A stretch of 64,000 nucleotides of DNA from Candidatus Zixiibacteriota bacterium (GTDB lineage Bacteria > Desulfobacterota > Binatia > UBA9968), in assembly GCA_035574315.1 (NCBI GenBank), contig DATLYW010000048.1:124001-188000 (forward strand), in the 5' to 3' direction. The translations under genes were made by a program, and so were the position numbers. Below the pieces are notes generated by a model. That model was not told where the DNA came from. It was given only the letters and a program-made list of their open reading frames with translations, and ran no database searches. Shown piece after piece: positions 8,891 to 17,200 of this stretch (position 1 is its first letter; each line of letters starts with the position of its first letter).

Positions 8891-9925
8891 TTGAACGCGG
8901 TCCGAATTCACGAATACGGTGACGCCGGCCGGTTGCGCTACGAGCGCGCGCCGGACCCGGAGGTCAGGTCGGAGGAAGACGTCGTCGTCCGGTTGCGCGC
9001 CGCTTCGCTCAATCCCTTCGATCTTCGAGTTTGCCGCGGAGCCTTCGGACCCGGCGTCACCTTACCCCTGATACCTGGCGCGGACGGCGCGGGGATCGTG
9101 GTTGCAACCGGGCCCCGGGCCGGCGGGATCCGCGTGGGCGACCCGGTCTGTCTCTATCCCGCCAGCGGCTGCGGCTGCTGCGAGTTTTGTGCCGCCGAGC
9201 GCGAGCATCTCTGCCCCGGCCTGCACATGCTCGGGCGCGACGAGAACGGCACCTTCGCCGAGTACGTGAGAGCGCCCGCGCGAAACTGCTTCCGGCTGCC
9301 CCAGGGCCTTTCCTTCGAGGAGGGTGCCGCGCTGCCGCTCGCCTACGCGACGGCTTGGCGCATGCTGGTCGCCGATGCGGGCTTGAAGCCGGGAGAATCG
9401 GTTCTCGTCGCCGCGGTTGACGGCGGTCTCGCCGCCGCCGCAGTGCAGCTTGCGCGTCATCTCGGCGCACGCGTCTTCGTTGCGTCGCGGAGCCCCGCGG
9501 TGCGGCGCCACGCCGAAGAGGCCGGCGCCGAGCACGCCATCGACGAGGAAGCCGGCGACGTCCCCGCCGTGGTGCGCGAGCTCACCGGAAAACGGGGCGT
9601 CGACGTCGCCGTCGACTGCGCCGGCGGCGAGAGCTGGCGCCGGAGCCTCGCTTCCCTCGCCAAGGGTGGCCGCCTGGTCACCTGCGGAGCGGCCGAACCG
9701 AGCCCCCGGACCGATCTCCGCCGCGTCTTCTGGAACCACTTGACCGTCAGCGGGTCGGCGCTCGGGAGCCGGGGGGACTTCTGCCGAGCCCTCGCCTTCC
9801 TCGAAGCCACCGGTGCGAGGCCGCCGATCGCGGAACGCTACGCGTTGAAGGAGGCCGCGCGGGCCCGAAGCCGTCTGGAAGCAGGCGACCTTTGGGGGAA
9901 GATCGTCTTGACCGTGGTTCACTGA
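8891..9925 (+). CDS. Zinc-binding dehydrogenase (MDR superfamily)
   Basis: Medium-chain dehydrogenase/reductase, cytoplasmic, NAD(P)H-dependent. The lobe for structural zinc is intact, with four Cys spaced C-x2-C-x2-C-x7-C near residues 97-111. The catalytic-zinc ligands look replaced: the usual GHE/GHD motif reads PGADGAG. It therefore resembles the quinone-reductase-like subgroup with a structural but no catalytic zinc. A Rossmann nucleotide-binding region starts near residue 170 (SVLVAAVDGGLAAAAVQLA), with a degenerate glycine motif. The start is TTG with GGAG seven bases upstream. Substrate unknown; rsmD begins 19 bases downstream. Confidence 0.88.
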   Translation: MNAVRIHEYGDAGRLRYERAPDPEVRSEEDVVVRLRAASLNPFDLRVCRGAFGPGVTLPLIPGADGAGIVVATGPRAGGIRVGDPVCLYPASGCGCCEFCAAEREHLCPGLHMLGRDENGTFAEYVRAPARNCFRLPQGLSFEEGAALPLAYATAWRMLVADAGLKPGESVLVAAVDGGLAAAAVQLARHLGARVFVASRSPAVRRHAEEAGAEHAIDEEAGDVPAVVRELTGKRGVDVAVDCAGGESWRRSLASLAKGGRLVTCGAAEPSPRTDLRRVFWNHLTVSGSALGSRGDFCRALAFLEATGARPPIAERYALKEAARARSRLEAGDLWGKIVLTVVH

Positions 9926-9944
9926 GCCGGGCTGCGGGACGACC

Positions 9945-10520
9945 ATGATGCGAGTGACAGGCGGCCAGGCGCGCGGGCGGCGCCTGAAGGTCCCCAGGGG
10001 CGAGGCCGTGCGCCCTACGGCCGCGAGAGTCAAAGAGGCGCTCTTCAATATCCTGCCGCACGACCTCTCGGGCCTGAGCGTTCTGGAGCTGTTCGCCGGG
10101 ACCGGCAGCGTCGCGATCGAAGCCCTGAGCCGTGGCGCCGAGCGGGCCTTGCTCGTCGACGCGTCCGAGCGTTCGGCGGAGGCGATCCGGAACAACCTGC
10201 GGCAGCTCGGGCTCGCGCCGCGGGCCCGAGTGCGGGTCGCCGAGGCCTCGCAGGCGCTGCGCGCCCTGGAGCGTGCCGGCGAGCGCTTCGACATCATTTT
10301 TCTCGACCCGCCGTACGACCGCGGGCTGGCGCACGGCACGCTCGAGCGTATCGGGCGGGCGGAGTTGCTCCGGCCGTCGGGTGTGGTAATCGCGGAGCAC
10401 AGCGTCCGCGAAAAGGTGGAGGAGGCTTACGGCGCGCTCGCGCTCGCGGACCGCCGGCGCTACGGCGATACGGTGCTTTCGTTTTTCAGGCCGCGATCCC
10501 GAAACGAAGTGACGCGGTGA
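9945..10520 (+). CDS. rsmD: 16S rRNA (guanine(966)-N2)-methyltransferase RsmD
   Basis: Methylates G966 of 16S rRNA during small-subunit assembly. N-terminal RVTGGQARGRRL and RPTAARVKEALFNIL match the family. The SAM-binding motif is LELFAGTGSVAIEALSRGA near residues 48-66, and the catalytic motif is FLDPPYD near 120. Length (191) is normal. Two ATG codons are adjacent (9945, 9948). rsmD-coaD order is widely conserved, and coaD starts 12 bases after the stop. Confidence 0.96.
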   Translation: MMRVTGGQARGRRLKVPRGEAVRPTAARVKEALFNILPHDLSGLSVLELFAGTGSVAIEALSRGAERALLVDASERSAEAIRNNLRQLGLAPRARVRVAEASQALRALERAGERFDIIFLDPPYDRGLAHGTLERIGRAELLRPSGVVIAEHSVREKVEEAYGALALADRRRYGDTVLSFFRPRSRNEVTR

Positions 10521-10532
10521 GGGTTTCCGAAC

Positions 10533-11039
10533 ATGGCGCAGAACAATGTCGCGATTTATCCCGGGTCGTTCGATCCGATCACCAACGGCCACGTCGATCT
10601 CGTCAAGCGCACGCTGCGGGTCTTTGACCGGGTGGTCGTGGCCATCGCCACGAATCCCGACAAGGAAACGTCGCTCTTTTCCGTGGCGGAACGGCTCGAA
10701 ATGATCCGCGAGGTTTTCGCCGGGCTCGACGACCGGGTCTCGGCGGACTCCTTCCAGGGGCTTCTGGTCGACTACGCGGAGCGCAAGGGCGCCAAGGTGA
10801 TCATCCGCGGGCTGCGAGCGGTCTCCGATTTCGAGTACGAGTTCCAGATGGCGATGATGAACCACCGGCTGAAGCCGCAGCTGGAAACCTTCTTCATGAT
10901 GACGGGCGAGTCGGAGTTCTACATCAGCTCGCGTCTCGTCAAGGAGGTGGTCGGTCTGGGAGGCGACGTTTCGGGGCTGGTCCCGCCCAACGTACTGCGC
11001 AAGCTCAAGGAAAAGCTGGGCCGCCGAGGAGCGCCATGA
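10533..11039 (+). CDS. coaD: Phosphopantetheine adenylyltransferase CoaD
   Basis: Transfers AMP from ATP to 4'-phosphopantetheine, the penultimate step of coenzyme A synthesis. The nucleotidyltransferase motif YPGSFDPITNGHVDLV is at residues 9-24, with the T/HxGH histidine at GH. The C-terminal ISSRLVKEV segment near 130 carries the second ATP-binding motif. 168 residues is the family length. The stop overlaps the start of the next gene (ATGA), suggesting translational coupling. Confidence 0.97.
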   Translation: MAQNNVAIYPGSFDPITNGHVDLVKRTLRVFDRVVVAIATNPDKETSLFSVAERLEMIREVFAGLDDRVSADSFQGLLVDYAERKGAKVIIRGLRAVSDFEYEFQMAMMNHRLKPQLETFFMMTGESEFYISSRLVKEVVGLGGDVSGLVPPNVLRKLKEKLGRRGAP

Positions 11040-12232
11040 ACCGGCTCGCCGAACGAACCCGCTGGATCAAGCCGTCTGTCACTCTGGCCATCGCCGCCAA
11101 GGCCCAGAAGCTGCGCGCGGAGGGCGTCGACATCGTCAACTTCTCCGCGGGTGAGCCCGACTTCGACACCCCGGAGCGCGTCAAGCAAGCCGCCGTCGAA
11201 GCGCTGCGCAAGGGCATGACCAAGTACACCGACGTGAAGGGGATCGAGCCGCTGCGCGAAGCAATCGCCGTCAAGTACCGGCGCGAGTACGGACTGGAGT
11301 ACCGCAAGGAAGAGGTGCTCGTGAGCTGCGGCGCCAAGCACTCGCTTTACAATGTCTTGCAGGCGACGATCGACCCGGGCGACGAGGTGGTGATCCCTTC
11401 GCCCTATTGGGTAAGCTATTCCGACATGGCGGTGCTGGCCGGGGGGATACCGAAGCTCATTCCCACGACCGAGGAGACCGGCTTTCACATCACGCCCGGC
11501 CAGCTCGAGGCCGCGCTCGGACCGAAGGCGCGCGTCTTCGTTCTCAACAGCCCGTGCAACCCGACGGGCGCGACCTACAGCCGCGACGAGCTGCTCGCCC
11601 TCGGCGCCATTCTCGAGCGGCACGGCTGTCTCGTGATCACCGACGACATCTACGAAAAGATCGTCTATGAGGGATTTGCGGTCCACAATCTGGTGGCGCT
11701 CTTTCCCTCGCTCCGCGACCGCACCGTCATCGTCAACGGCGTCTCGAAAACCTACGCGATGACGGGCTGGCGCATCGGGTACGCGCTCGGCCCCGAGGGC
11801 GTGATCGGCGCGGCGGCCAAGATCCAGAGCCAGAGCACCTCGAACCCGACCTCGATCGCCCAGGCTGCGGCCCTCGAAGCGATCGCCGGTCCCCAGGACG
11901 AGGTGGCGGCGATGGTCGCGGAGTTCCACAAGCGGCGCGACGCCATCGTCGCCGCGCTCGGCCGGATTCCGGGCCTGCGCTGCCACAAGCCCGCGGGAGC
12001 CTTTTACGTCTTTCCGAACGTCGCGGCGTTTCTGGGGAAACCGGCGCGCGGCAAGATCCTCGACTCGCCGTGCGACATCGCCGACTATCTCCTGGAAGAA
12101 GCGAGGGTGGCGTTGGTCCCGGGCGAGGACTTCGGCTCGCGCGAGCACGTGCGGATTTCGTACGCGACTTCGATTGCCGACATCGAGAAGGGCTGCGCCC
12201 GTATCGCTGCGGCGCTCGCCAGGCTGCTCTGA
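11036..12232 (+). CDS. Class I/II aminotransferase, aspartate aminotransferase-like
   Basis: PLP-dependent fold-type I enzyme, most like the Ib subgroup of aspartate/prephenate aminotransferases. The PLP lysine is in VSKTYAMTGWRIGYA near residue 234; NSPCNPTGATY near 173 and the Asp in ITDDIYEKIVYEG near 202 complete the cofactor site. Full length at 398 residues. Its start overlaps the coaD stop by 4 bases. Likely makes aspartate or interconverts prephenate and arogenate; the sequence does not settle which. A second aminotransferase of this class is at 16008-17180. Confidence 0.92.
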   Translation: MNRLAERTRWIKPSVTLAIAAKAQKLRAEGVDIVNFSAGEPDFDTPERVKQAAVEALRKGMTKYTDVKGIEPLREAIAVKYRREYGLEYRKEEVLVSCGAKHSLYNVLQATIDPGDEVVIPSPYWVSYSDMAVLAGGIPKLIPTTEETGFHITPGQLEAALGPKARVFVLNSPCNPTGATYSRDELLALGAILERHGCLVITDDIYEKIVYEGFAVHNLVALFPSLRDRTVIVNGVSKTYAMTGWRIGYALGPEGVIGAAAKIQSQSTSNPTSIAQAAALEAIAGPQDEVAAMVAEFHKRRDAIVAALGRIPGLRCHKPAGAFYVFPNVAAFLGKPARGKILDSPCDIADYLLEEARVALVPGEDFGSREHVRISYATSIADIEKGCARIAAALARLL

Positions 12233-12249
12233 GTTGCGGCCCCGGCGTT

Positions 12250-12675
12250 TTACGGTTTGGGCCGCCGCCCGGTCTTCTTGTACTCGAAATAATCGCGCAG
12301 GATGCGCGGATGGTCGAAGATCACTGGCGCCGGCAGGGTGTCCTCGGTGAAAACTCCGGCGGCTTTGGCGTCGTCGGCGGCGCGCGGCGTTCCCTCCGCT
12401 GTCGCGATGAACACGGTCGAAACGGTATGGTGGCGCGGGTCGCGCGACGGATCGGAGTACGTGTGGAACTGCTCGACGAGTGAGACATCGAGGGAGGTTT
12501 CCTCCCGGGCCTCGCGAAGCGCCGCGCTCTCGACGGTTTCGCCGTACTCCACGAAGCCGCCCGGCAGCGCCCACCCGTAAGGAGGGTTTTTCCGCTCGAT
12601 CAGCACGATGCCGCCCCCGCCGACCTCGATGATCACGTCGACGGTCAAGAGCGGCGTCTTCGGCGCGTTGCTCAT
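12250..12675 (-). CDS. NUDIX hydrolase
   Basis: Hydrolyses a nucleoside diphosphate linked to another moiety. The Nudix box begins at [20 protein letters not shown], near residue 40, and continues with ETSLDV. The catalytic REAREE glutamates are intact, and the usual Gly near the end of the box is Ser. 141 residues is typical of a single-domain enzyme. The short C-terminal tail is basic. Convergent with the aminotransferase gene, with only 17 bases between stops. Substrate unknown; YjhB/ADP-ribose-type members look closest. Confidence 0.88.
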   Translation of the reverse strand: MSNAPKTPLLTVDVIIEVGGGGIVLIERKNPPYGWALPGGFVEYGETVESAALREAREETSLDVSLVEQFHTYSDPSRDPRHHTVSTVFIATAEGTPRAADDAKAAGVFTEDTLPAPVIFDHPRILRDYFEYKKTGRRPKP

Positions 12676-12689
12676 GGACCATCCCTACC

Positions 12690-12718
12690 TTGACTCCGGA
12701 CGGAGCGCAAGGTACAAA
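12690..12718 (+). promoter_or_regulatory. Promoter of the initiator tRNA gene
   Basis: TTGACT (12690-12695), 17 bases, TACAAA (12713-12718), ending 10 bases before the mature 5' end at 12729. It is divergent from the NUDIX gene. Confidence 0.6.
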
Positions 12719-12728
12719 GAAGGCCTGC

Positions 12729-12805
12729 CGCGGGGTGGAGCAGTCTGGTAGCTCGCAAGGCTCATAACCTTGAGGTCCCGGGTTCAAATCCCGGCCCCGC
12801 AACCA
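12729..12805 (+). tRNA. tRNA-fMet (CAT), initiator
   Basis: All 77 bases fold as a cloverleaf with encoded CCA. Three initiator hallmarks are visible: a C1-A72 mismatch at the acceptor end, A11-T24 in the D stem, and a GC-rich anticodon stem under loop CTCATAA. The anticodon stem reads CAAGG/CCTTG. Pairs 30-40 and 31-39 are G-C, but pair 29-41 is A-T instead of the canonical G-C. The T arm is CCGGG-TTCAAAT-CCCGG. Confidence 0.95.
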
Positions 12806-13017
12806 ACCCTTTCCGTTCAGGTCGCAGGTACGAAGCATTCATTAACGCTCGGCCTGCGTCCTGTTCGGGATATCTCGGGCCGTCTGGCGGCGGCGGTGAA
12901 GCCGCTGCGGCAAGGCCCCACCCGCGTCACTTCCAGTGAGTCGTGCAATCTTCCCGCCCTCGCCGGCCGCCATCGTCCAGCCGTCCGTCGTGGCGGTTGC
13001 ACCGGGCGGCACCAAAG

Positions 13018-14403
13018 TTATCGTTCGCTCGGGTCGGGGAGCGTAAGCGCGCGCGGGTCCTGGTCGACCGTTTCGACGACGGGGATTTCGTCGCCAGTTG
13101 CGGCTCCCAGCTCCTTGAAGCGGCGGGCGGCCGGAAAGACCCGTGATTCCATCGAACCCACGGCTCTGTTGTACGAGGTGATCGCCTTTTCCAGGGACTT
13201 GCCGACGTCGCCGAAATGGTCCGCCAGCGTCTTGAGGCGCTCGTAGAGCTGCTTGCCGAGGTCGCTGATCGCCCTGGCGTTCCGTGCGATCTGCTCCTGC
13301 CGCCAGCCGTAGGCGACGGCCCGCAGGAGGGCGATGAGGGTCGTGGGAGTGGCGAGCACCACCTGTCTGGCCATCCCGTCTTCGATCAGAGACCGGTCGC
13401 AGTCCGCCGCCGCCGCAAAGAAGGACTCCCCGGGGATGAACATCACCACGAATTCCGGCGCTTTTGGAAACTGGTCCCAGTACGACTTCCCCGCCAGCCG
13501 GTCCATATGGGCGCGGACCTGTCTGGCGTGACGCGCCATTGCCGCGTTACGCTCCTCCTCGGTCGGCGCGGACAGCGCATCCAGGTAGGCGTCGAGGGAA
13601 ACCTTGGCGTCCACGACGATCTCGCGATCCGCCGGGAGGTGAATGACCATATCGGGACGAAGGCGGCCGGTCTGGGAGTCGACGGTTGTCTGCTCCACGT
13701 AGTCGCAGTGCTCCGACATGCCGGCCAGCTCGACCACGCGGTGGAGGGTCATCTCGCCCCAACGTCCGCGAACCTGGGGTGTCCGCAGCGCCGTGACCAG
13801 GTTCCCCGTCTCCCGCTGGAGCTGCTGCTGGGTGGTGCCCAGCGCCCTGAGCTGCTCCTCGAGACTCCCGTACGCCTGCCGACGGCTTTGCTCCATGGCC
13901 TGGATTTGCTCCTCGTAGCGCTTTAGCGTCTCCTGGAGCGGCTTGATCAAGGCGTCGATGGCTTCCTGGCGCTTGCCGATATCCCCTCTGGTCTCCTCGA
14001 CAACGACCTCCAGCGTCTGCCTGGCGAGATCGAGAAAAGCCTGGTTGTTGCTTCTCAAGGCGTCCGCACTGAGCCCTTTGAACGTATCGGTGAGCTTTGC
14101 TGCCGCCTCGTCCAAGAGTTTCTTCTGCTCCTGCAAGTTCTCAAGCGCAGCCTCCAGACGGGTTTGCGCCTCGGTTCGAGCTCGGCGTTCTTCGTCCAGA
14201 GCCGAACGAAGGCTCGACAGCTCGCTCTCCCTCCGCTCGATCTGCTCGCGCAACTCGTCCCTGAGGCCCTCCGCTGCGCGAGCGCGACCCTCCAGCTCTG
14301 CCGCGTGCCGCGCAAACGCGCCCCGGGCTCGAGCGCTCGCCCAGAACCAAGCGATCGCTCCCCCTGCCAGCAACCCTAACGAGACGAAAACAAGCTCGCT
14401 CAT
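13018..14403 (-). CDS. rmuC: DNA recombination protein RmuC
   Basis: Membrane-anchored coiled-coil protein with a restriction-endonuclease-like core, linked to limiting inversions at repeats. The chosen ATG at 14403 begins MSELVFVSLGLLAGGAIAWF, a single membrane anchor as in E. coli RmuC; an upstream in-frame ATG at 14472 would add 23 charged residues ahead of it. Coiled coil at about residues 25-170. The RmuC core follows, with VRGRWGEMTLHRVVELAGM and the PD-(D/E)xK-like segment REIVVDAKVSLDAYLDAL, then FVVMFIPGESFF. 461 residues, normal length. A promoter lies at 14533-14562. Confidence 0.93.
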   Translation of the reverse strand: MSELVFVSLGLLAGGAIAWFWASARARGAFARHAAELEGRARAAEGLRDELREQIERRESELSSLRSALDEERRARTEAQTRLEAALENLQEQKKLLDEAAAKLTDTFKGLSADALRSNNQAFLDLARQTLEVVVEETRGDIGKRQEAIDALIKPLQETLKRYEEQIQAMEQSRRQAYGSLEEQLRALGTTQQQLQRETGNLVTALRTPQVRGRWGEMTLHRVVELAGMSEHCDYVEQTTVDSQTGRLRPDMVIHLPADREIVVDAKVSLDAYLDALSAPTEEERNAAMARHARQVRAHMDRLAGKSYWDQFPKAPEFVVMFIPGESFFAAAADCDRSLIEDGMARQVVLATPTTLIALLRAVAYGWRQEQIARNARAISDLGKQLYERLKTLADHFGDVGKSLEKAITSYNRAVGSMESRVFPAARRFKELGAATGDEIPVVETVDQDPRALTLPDPSER

Positions 14404-14532
14404 TCCGTGCAGGCGCCTTCTCTTCTCGCTCCCGTCAAAGCCCTTCCGGGTGTCCGGATCGCAACCCGGCAATCAGTCTGCGGGACGTCCCGCTCGCCCC
14501 CCAACCTGAAACCGCAAGATACCTGGTCCTCT

Positions 14533-14562
14533 ATCGTAACGGCGACGGTATCGATCCGTCAA
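14533..14562 (-). promoter_or_regulatory. Promoter of rmuC
   Basis: On the minus strand, TTGACG (14562-14557), 18 bases, TACGAT (14538-14533). The leader to the chosen rmuC start would be about 120 bases. Confidence 0.5.
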
Positions 14563-14671
14563 ACGTGTATATCGAATGATTGATTGCTATCGACTCCTCC
14601 CAGCCGCGGGAAAGTGCCCCGTCTCCAGGTCCGAAAGGAACCCGGGCACCGAAGTCGGTCGGAGGCTCGGC

Positions 14672-14700
14672 TTGGTTTGGCATCTGGTTTTCTATAGAAT
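14672..14700 (+). promoter_or_regulatory. Promoter placing the transcript start at the ATG of the next gene
   Basis: TTGGTT (14672-14677), 17 bases, TAGAAT (14695-14700). The expected transcript start is at or next to the ATG at 14707, so the mRNA may be leaderless; no Shine-Dalgarno sequence is seen. Confidence 0.45.
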
Positions 14701-14706
14701 TTCGCC

Positions 14707-15369
14707 ATGGGTGTTGGAACCAGGACGGTCTTGCTGCTCGGAGCCCTGCTCGCGCTTTGCCGGCCCGCGGGCGCCTCGCACCACTACACCGCCAAGCAGC
14801 TCGATGCGCTCGAAAGCCGGGTCGGCAGAACTTACTGGATCGTTTCAGTGAACGGCCGCACGCCGCGATTTCTCGCCGCGCCCGACGCCCGTGCGGCCAC
14901 TTTCCAGCCGGCGGAAAACGAGTCGTTCGAGATCAAGGAACTTGTCGGCCGAGCTGCAAAAAAGCCTTATTTCCGTGCGCTTTTCGCCTCGGGGAAGGAA
15001 GGTTACCTGAGCGTTGAGCAGTTCTTGGAAGAATTCAACGCGACGATCGTGACCCTGGACCCGCTGGCTGATCGGAAAAAGAAGGCGGCCGAAGCCGCCG
15101 AGGAGGAAGAGCGGCGCCTGGCCTGGATCCAGGCGCAGCCGTGGTCGAAAGCCGTCAAGGAGGCGGCGATCGCGCGCAAGCCGGTCGTAGGAATGACGAC
15201 GGGTGAGGTGCGCAAGGTCGTCGGCGAGCCCGGCCGTGTGGTCAAGATCAAGGCGCCGAACCGTTCGCAGGAGGAACAGTGGTTCTATCCCGACGGTTCC
15301 ATCCTGATATTTCAGAACGGCATGCTGAGCCGAACCGAATCTCGGGAAGACAAGAAGACTCCGCGATAA
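14707..15369 (+). CDS. Secreted protein with C-terminal BamE/SmpA-like motif
   Basis: Function unknown. Residues 1-24 form a signal peptide ending in AGASHH. The middle (about residues 115-140) is a charged, Ala/Glu-rich helix. Residues 155-212 (VGMTTGEVRKVVGEPGRVV, then EQWFYPDGSILIFQNGMLSR) resemble the SmpA/OmlA (BamE) pattern of a 'G-M-T..EV..LG.P' turn followed by a Tyr/Phe-rich strand. Such domains are common in periplasmic and outer-membrane assembly proteins, but this is not BamE itself. The next gene also encodes an exported protein and begins 30 bases on. Confidence 0.7.
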   Translation: MGVGTRTVLLLGALLALCRPAGASHHYTAKQLDALESRVGRTYWIVSVNGRTPRFLAAPDARAATFQPAENESFEIKELVGRAAKKPYFRALFASGKEGYLSVEQFLEEFNATIVTLDPLADRKKKAAEAAEEEERRLAWIQAQPWSKAVKEAAIARKPVVGMTTGEVRKVVGEPGRVVKIKAPNRSQEEQWFYPDGSILIFQNGMLSRTESREDKKTPR

Positions 15370-15399
15370 GCCAGGCCGGGAGGGCCGGAGGAGGGAAAG

Positions 15400-15852
15400 A
15401 TGGCCGGCAAAACTGCTGCATGGGTTCTCATGAGCCTCTTTTCGGCGCCCGTTGCCGCCGGAGCGGCGGAAATCTATCAGTGGACGGACGCCGGTGGCGT
15501 CGTTCATTTTACCGACGACCTGACCTCGGTTCCGCGGGAGATTCGGCGGTCCGCGGCGCTGCGAATACGCACCATGGAGGAGCCGAAAGCGGATCGGGCG
15601 CCAGAGGAGATCCCTGTTTTCGAGCCCGAGAGGATTCCCGTTGCAACTCCCGAAGAGCCAAGGGTTCCCGAGCCGGTGATCGTCAACTACGCCCCCGGCG
15701 AAACGACGATCATCGTCGTCAACTCCGGGGCTCGAAAGCGGCCCCACCGTTGCCGGGGCGACTGCGGGTTTCGGCCGAATTTTTTTGACCGCCGCTATAT
15801 TCACCCAAGCGTGTTCAACGGGGGCTCGCGCCAGTATATCCAGCCGAAGTAA
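15400..15852 (+). CDS. Exported DUF4124-domain protein
   Basis: Signal peptide at residues 1-23 (cleavage near GAAEIYQ). The DUF4124 motif follows immediately: EIYQWTDAGGVVHFTDDL at about residues 23-40, a Trp/Thr/Asp-rich beta motif found at the N-terminus of many envelope proteins. The rest is Pro/Glu-rich and low complexity, ending in a basic, aromatic tail. The domain's function is not known. It lies 30 bases after another exported protein gene and is probably in the same transcript. No terminator is visible before dapL. Confidence 0.8.
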   Translation: MAGKTAAWVLMSLFSAPVAAGAAEIYQWTDAGGVVHFTDDLTSVPREIRRSAALRIRTMEEPKADRAPEEIPVFEPERIPVATPEEPRVPEPVIVNYAPGETTIIVVNSGARKRPHRCRGDCGFRPNFFDRRYIHPSVFNGGSRQYIQPK

Positions 15853-15949
15853 TCAACCGGCAAGCGCGCTGGCCCTGTTTGTCCGCACGCGCCCGCGAAC
15901 GCGACGGTCGCCCGGCCGCCGCCGGTTCGCCTTCAGCTAAACAGACCCA

Positions 15950-15978
15950 TTGTCAAAGCAGAGAAAAACAGGTAAATA
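15950..15978 (+). promoter_or_regulatory. Promoter of dapL
   Basis: TTGTCA (15950-15955), 17 bases, TAAATA (15973-15978). Transcription from here would start near 15985, which excludes in-frame starts further upstream and supports the TTG start at 16008. Confidence 0.55.
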
Positions 15979-16007
15979 CAGTCGGACTTCGGGGAGGCGC
16001 ACAAAAA

Positions 16008-17180
16008 TTGGGCATCGTGATAAAAAAAGCTAAACGTATCAATGACTTACCTCCGTACCTTTTCGCGGAGATCGATCGGCGAAAACGCGAGGCGCTGGCG
16101 CGCGGCGCGGATCTTATAGATCTCGGGATCGGAGACCCCGATATTCCCACGCCGTCGCCGGTCGTCGAGAAGCTGCGGGAGGCCGTGCTCAATCCCGTCC
16201 ACCATCGTTATCCGAACAGCTCGGGCATGCCGGAATTTCGCGCTGCGGTAGCCGACTGGTATTTTCGCCGCTTCGGGGTCAAGCTGGACCCCGCCACCGA
16301 GGTCGTCTCGCTGATCGGCTCCAAGGAGGGAATCGGCAACATGGCGGTTGCCTTCGTCGATCCGGGTGACGTCGTCCTGGTCGCGAGCCCCTGCTATCCC
16401 GTCTACCATATCGGCACGGCGTTCAACGGCGGCAAGAACTACTTTCTGCCGTTGACGAAGGAAAACCATTTTCTGCCCGATCTCGACGCCATCCCGGCGG
16501 ACGTGGCGGCCAGGGCCAAGCTGCTGTGGATCAACTATCCCAACAACCCCACCGCGGCAGTCGCGGAGCGCGATTTTTTCCAGCGCGTGGTCGACTTCGC
16601 TCGGCGCCACAACGTAATCGTCTGTCACGACGCCGCCTACACCGAGATGGGGTACGATGGCTACCGGCCGATGAGCTTTCTCGAGCTGGAGGGAGCCAAA
16701 GAGGTCGGTATCGAGTTCCATTCGTTGTCGAAAACCTTCAGCATGACCGGCTGGCGCATCGGGATGGCCGTCGGGAACGCGGAGCTGGTCGGCGGGCTGG
16801 CGCAGGCGAAGTCCAATCTCGACTCGGGCGTTTTCCAGGCCGTTCAGGAGGCCGCCATCGAGGCGCTGCGCCTTGGAGACTCGATCGTCGAGCCGTCCCG
16901 CCGCATCTACCAGGAGCGCCGTGACATCCTCGTGGACGCGTTGCGGGGCGTCGGTCTCGAATGCGAGAAGCCCCGGGCGACCTTTTATGTCTGGGTTGCT
17001 GTCCCCAAGGGTTTTTCATCGGCCGCCTTCACCGCCAAGCTCCTCGACGAGGCCGGGGTGGTGACCACGCCGGGAAACGGCTTCGGCGCCGCCGGGGAAG
17101 GCTACGTCCGCTTCACGCTGTGCGTCGACAAAGAACGATTGAAGGAGGTCGCGGAGAGAATCCGGCTGGTCAAACTGTAG
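16008..17180 (+). CDS. dapL: LL-diaminopimelate aminotransferase
   Basis: Converts tetrahydrodipicolinate directly to LL-diaminopimelate for lysine and peptidoglycan, using glutamate as amino donor. The N-terminus INDLPPYLFAEIDRRK plus DLIDLGIGDPDIPTP is characteristic of the DapL-type subfamily. NYPNNPTAAV and the lysine in FHSLSKTFSMTGWRIG form the PLP site. The TTG at 16008 is preferred: GGAGG lies 10 bases upstream, the promoter ends at 15978, and the protein begins close to the family start. A GTG at 16017 is the alternative. Bases upstream in the same frame (from 15879) encode no family sequence. Product is 390 residues. Confidence 0.88.
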   Translation: MGIVIKKAKRINDLPPYLFAEIDRRKREALARGADLIDLGIGDPDIPTPSPVVEKLREAVLNPVHHRYPNSSGMPEFRAAVADWYFRRFGVKLDPATEVVSLIGSKEGIGNMAVAFVDPGDVVLVASPCYPVYHIGTAFNGGKNYFLPLTKENHFLPDLDAIPADVAARAKLLWINYPNNPTAAVAERDFFQRVVDFARRHNVIVCHDAAYTEMGYDGYRPMSFLELEGAKEVGIEFHSLSKTFSMTGWRIGMAVGNAELVGGLAQAKSNLDSGVFQAVQEAAIEALRLGDSIVEPSRRIYQERRDILVDALRGVGLECEKPRATFYVWVAVPKGFSSAAFTAKLLDEAGVVTTPGNGFGAAGEGYVRFTLCVDKERLKEVAERIRLVKL

Positions 17181-17200
17181 GGAGTCTCCGCGGGCGCGCT

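Larger units (their letters stand above)
14404..14706. other. 303-base divergent spacer
   Basis: Spacer between rmuC (minus) and the secreted-protein gene (plus). It holds the two promoters listed separately at 14533-14562 and 14672-14700. I see no other gene, repeat or RNA structure in it. Confidence 0.6.

Noticed and set aside
15879..16007. N-terminal extension of dapL to an upstream start
   Set aside because: The likely promoter ends at 15978 and a GGAGG site fits the TTG at 16008; the extension has no family sequence.
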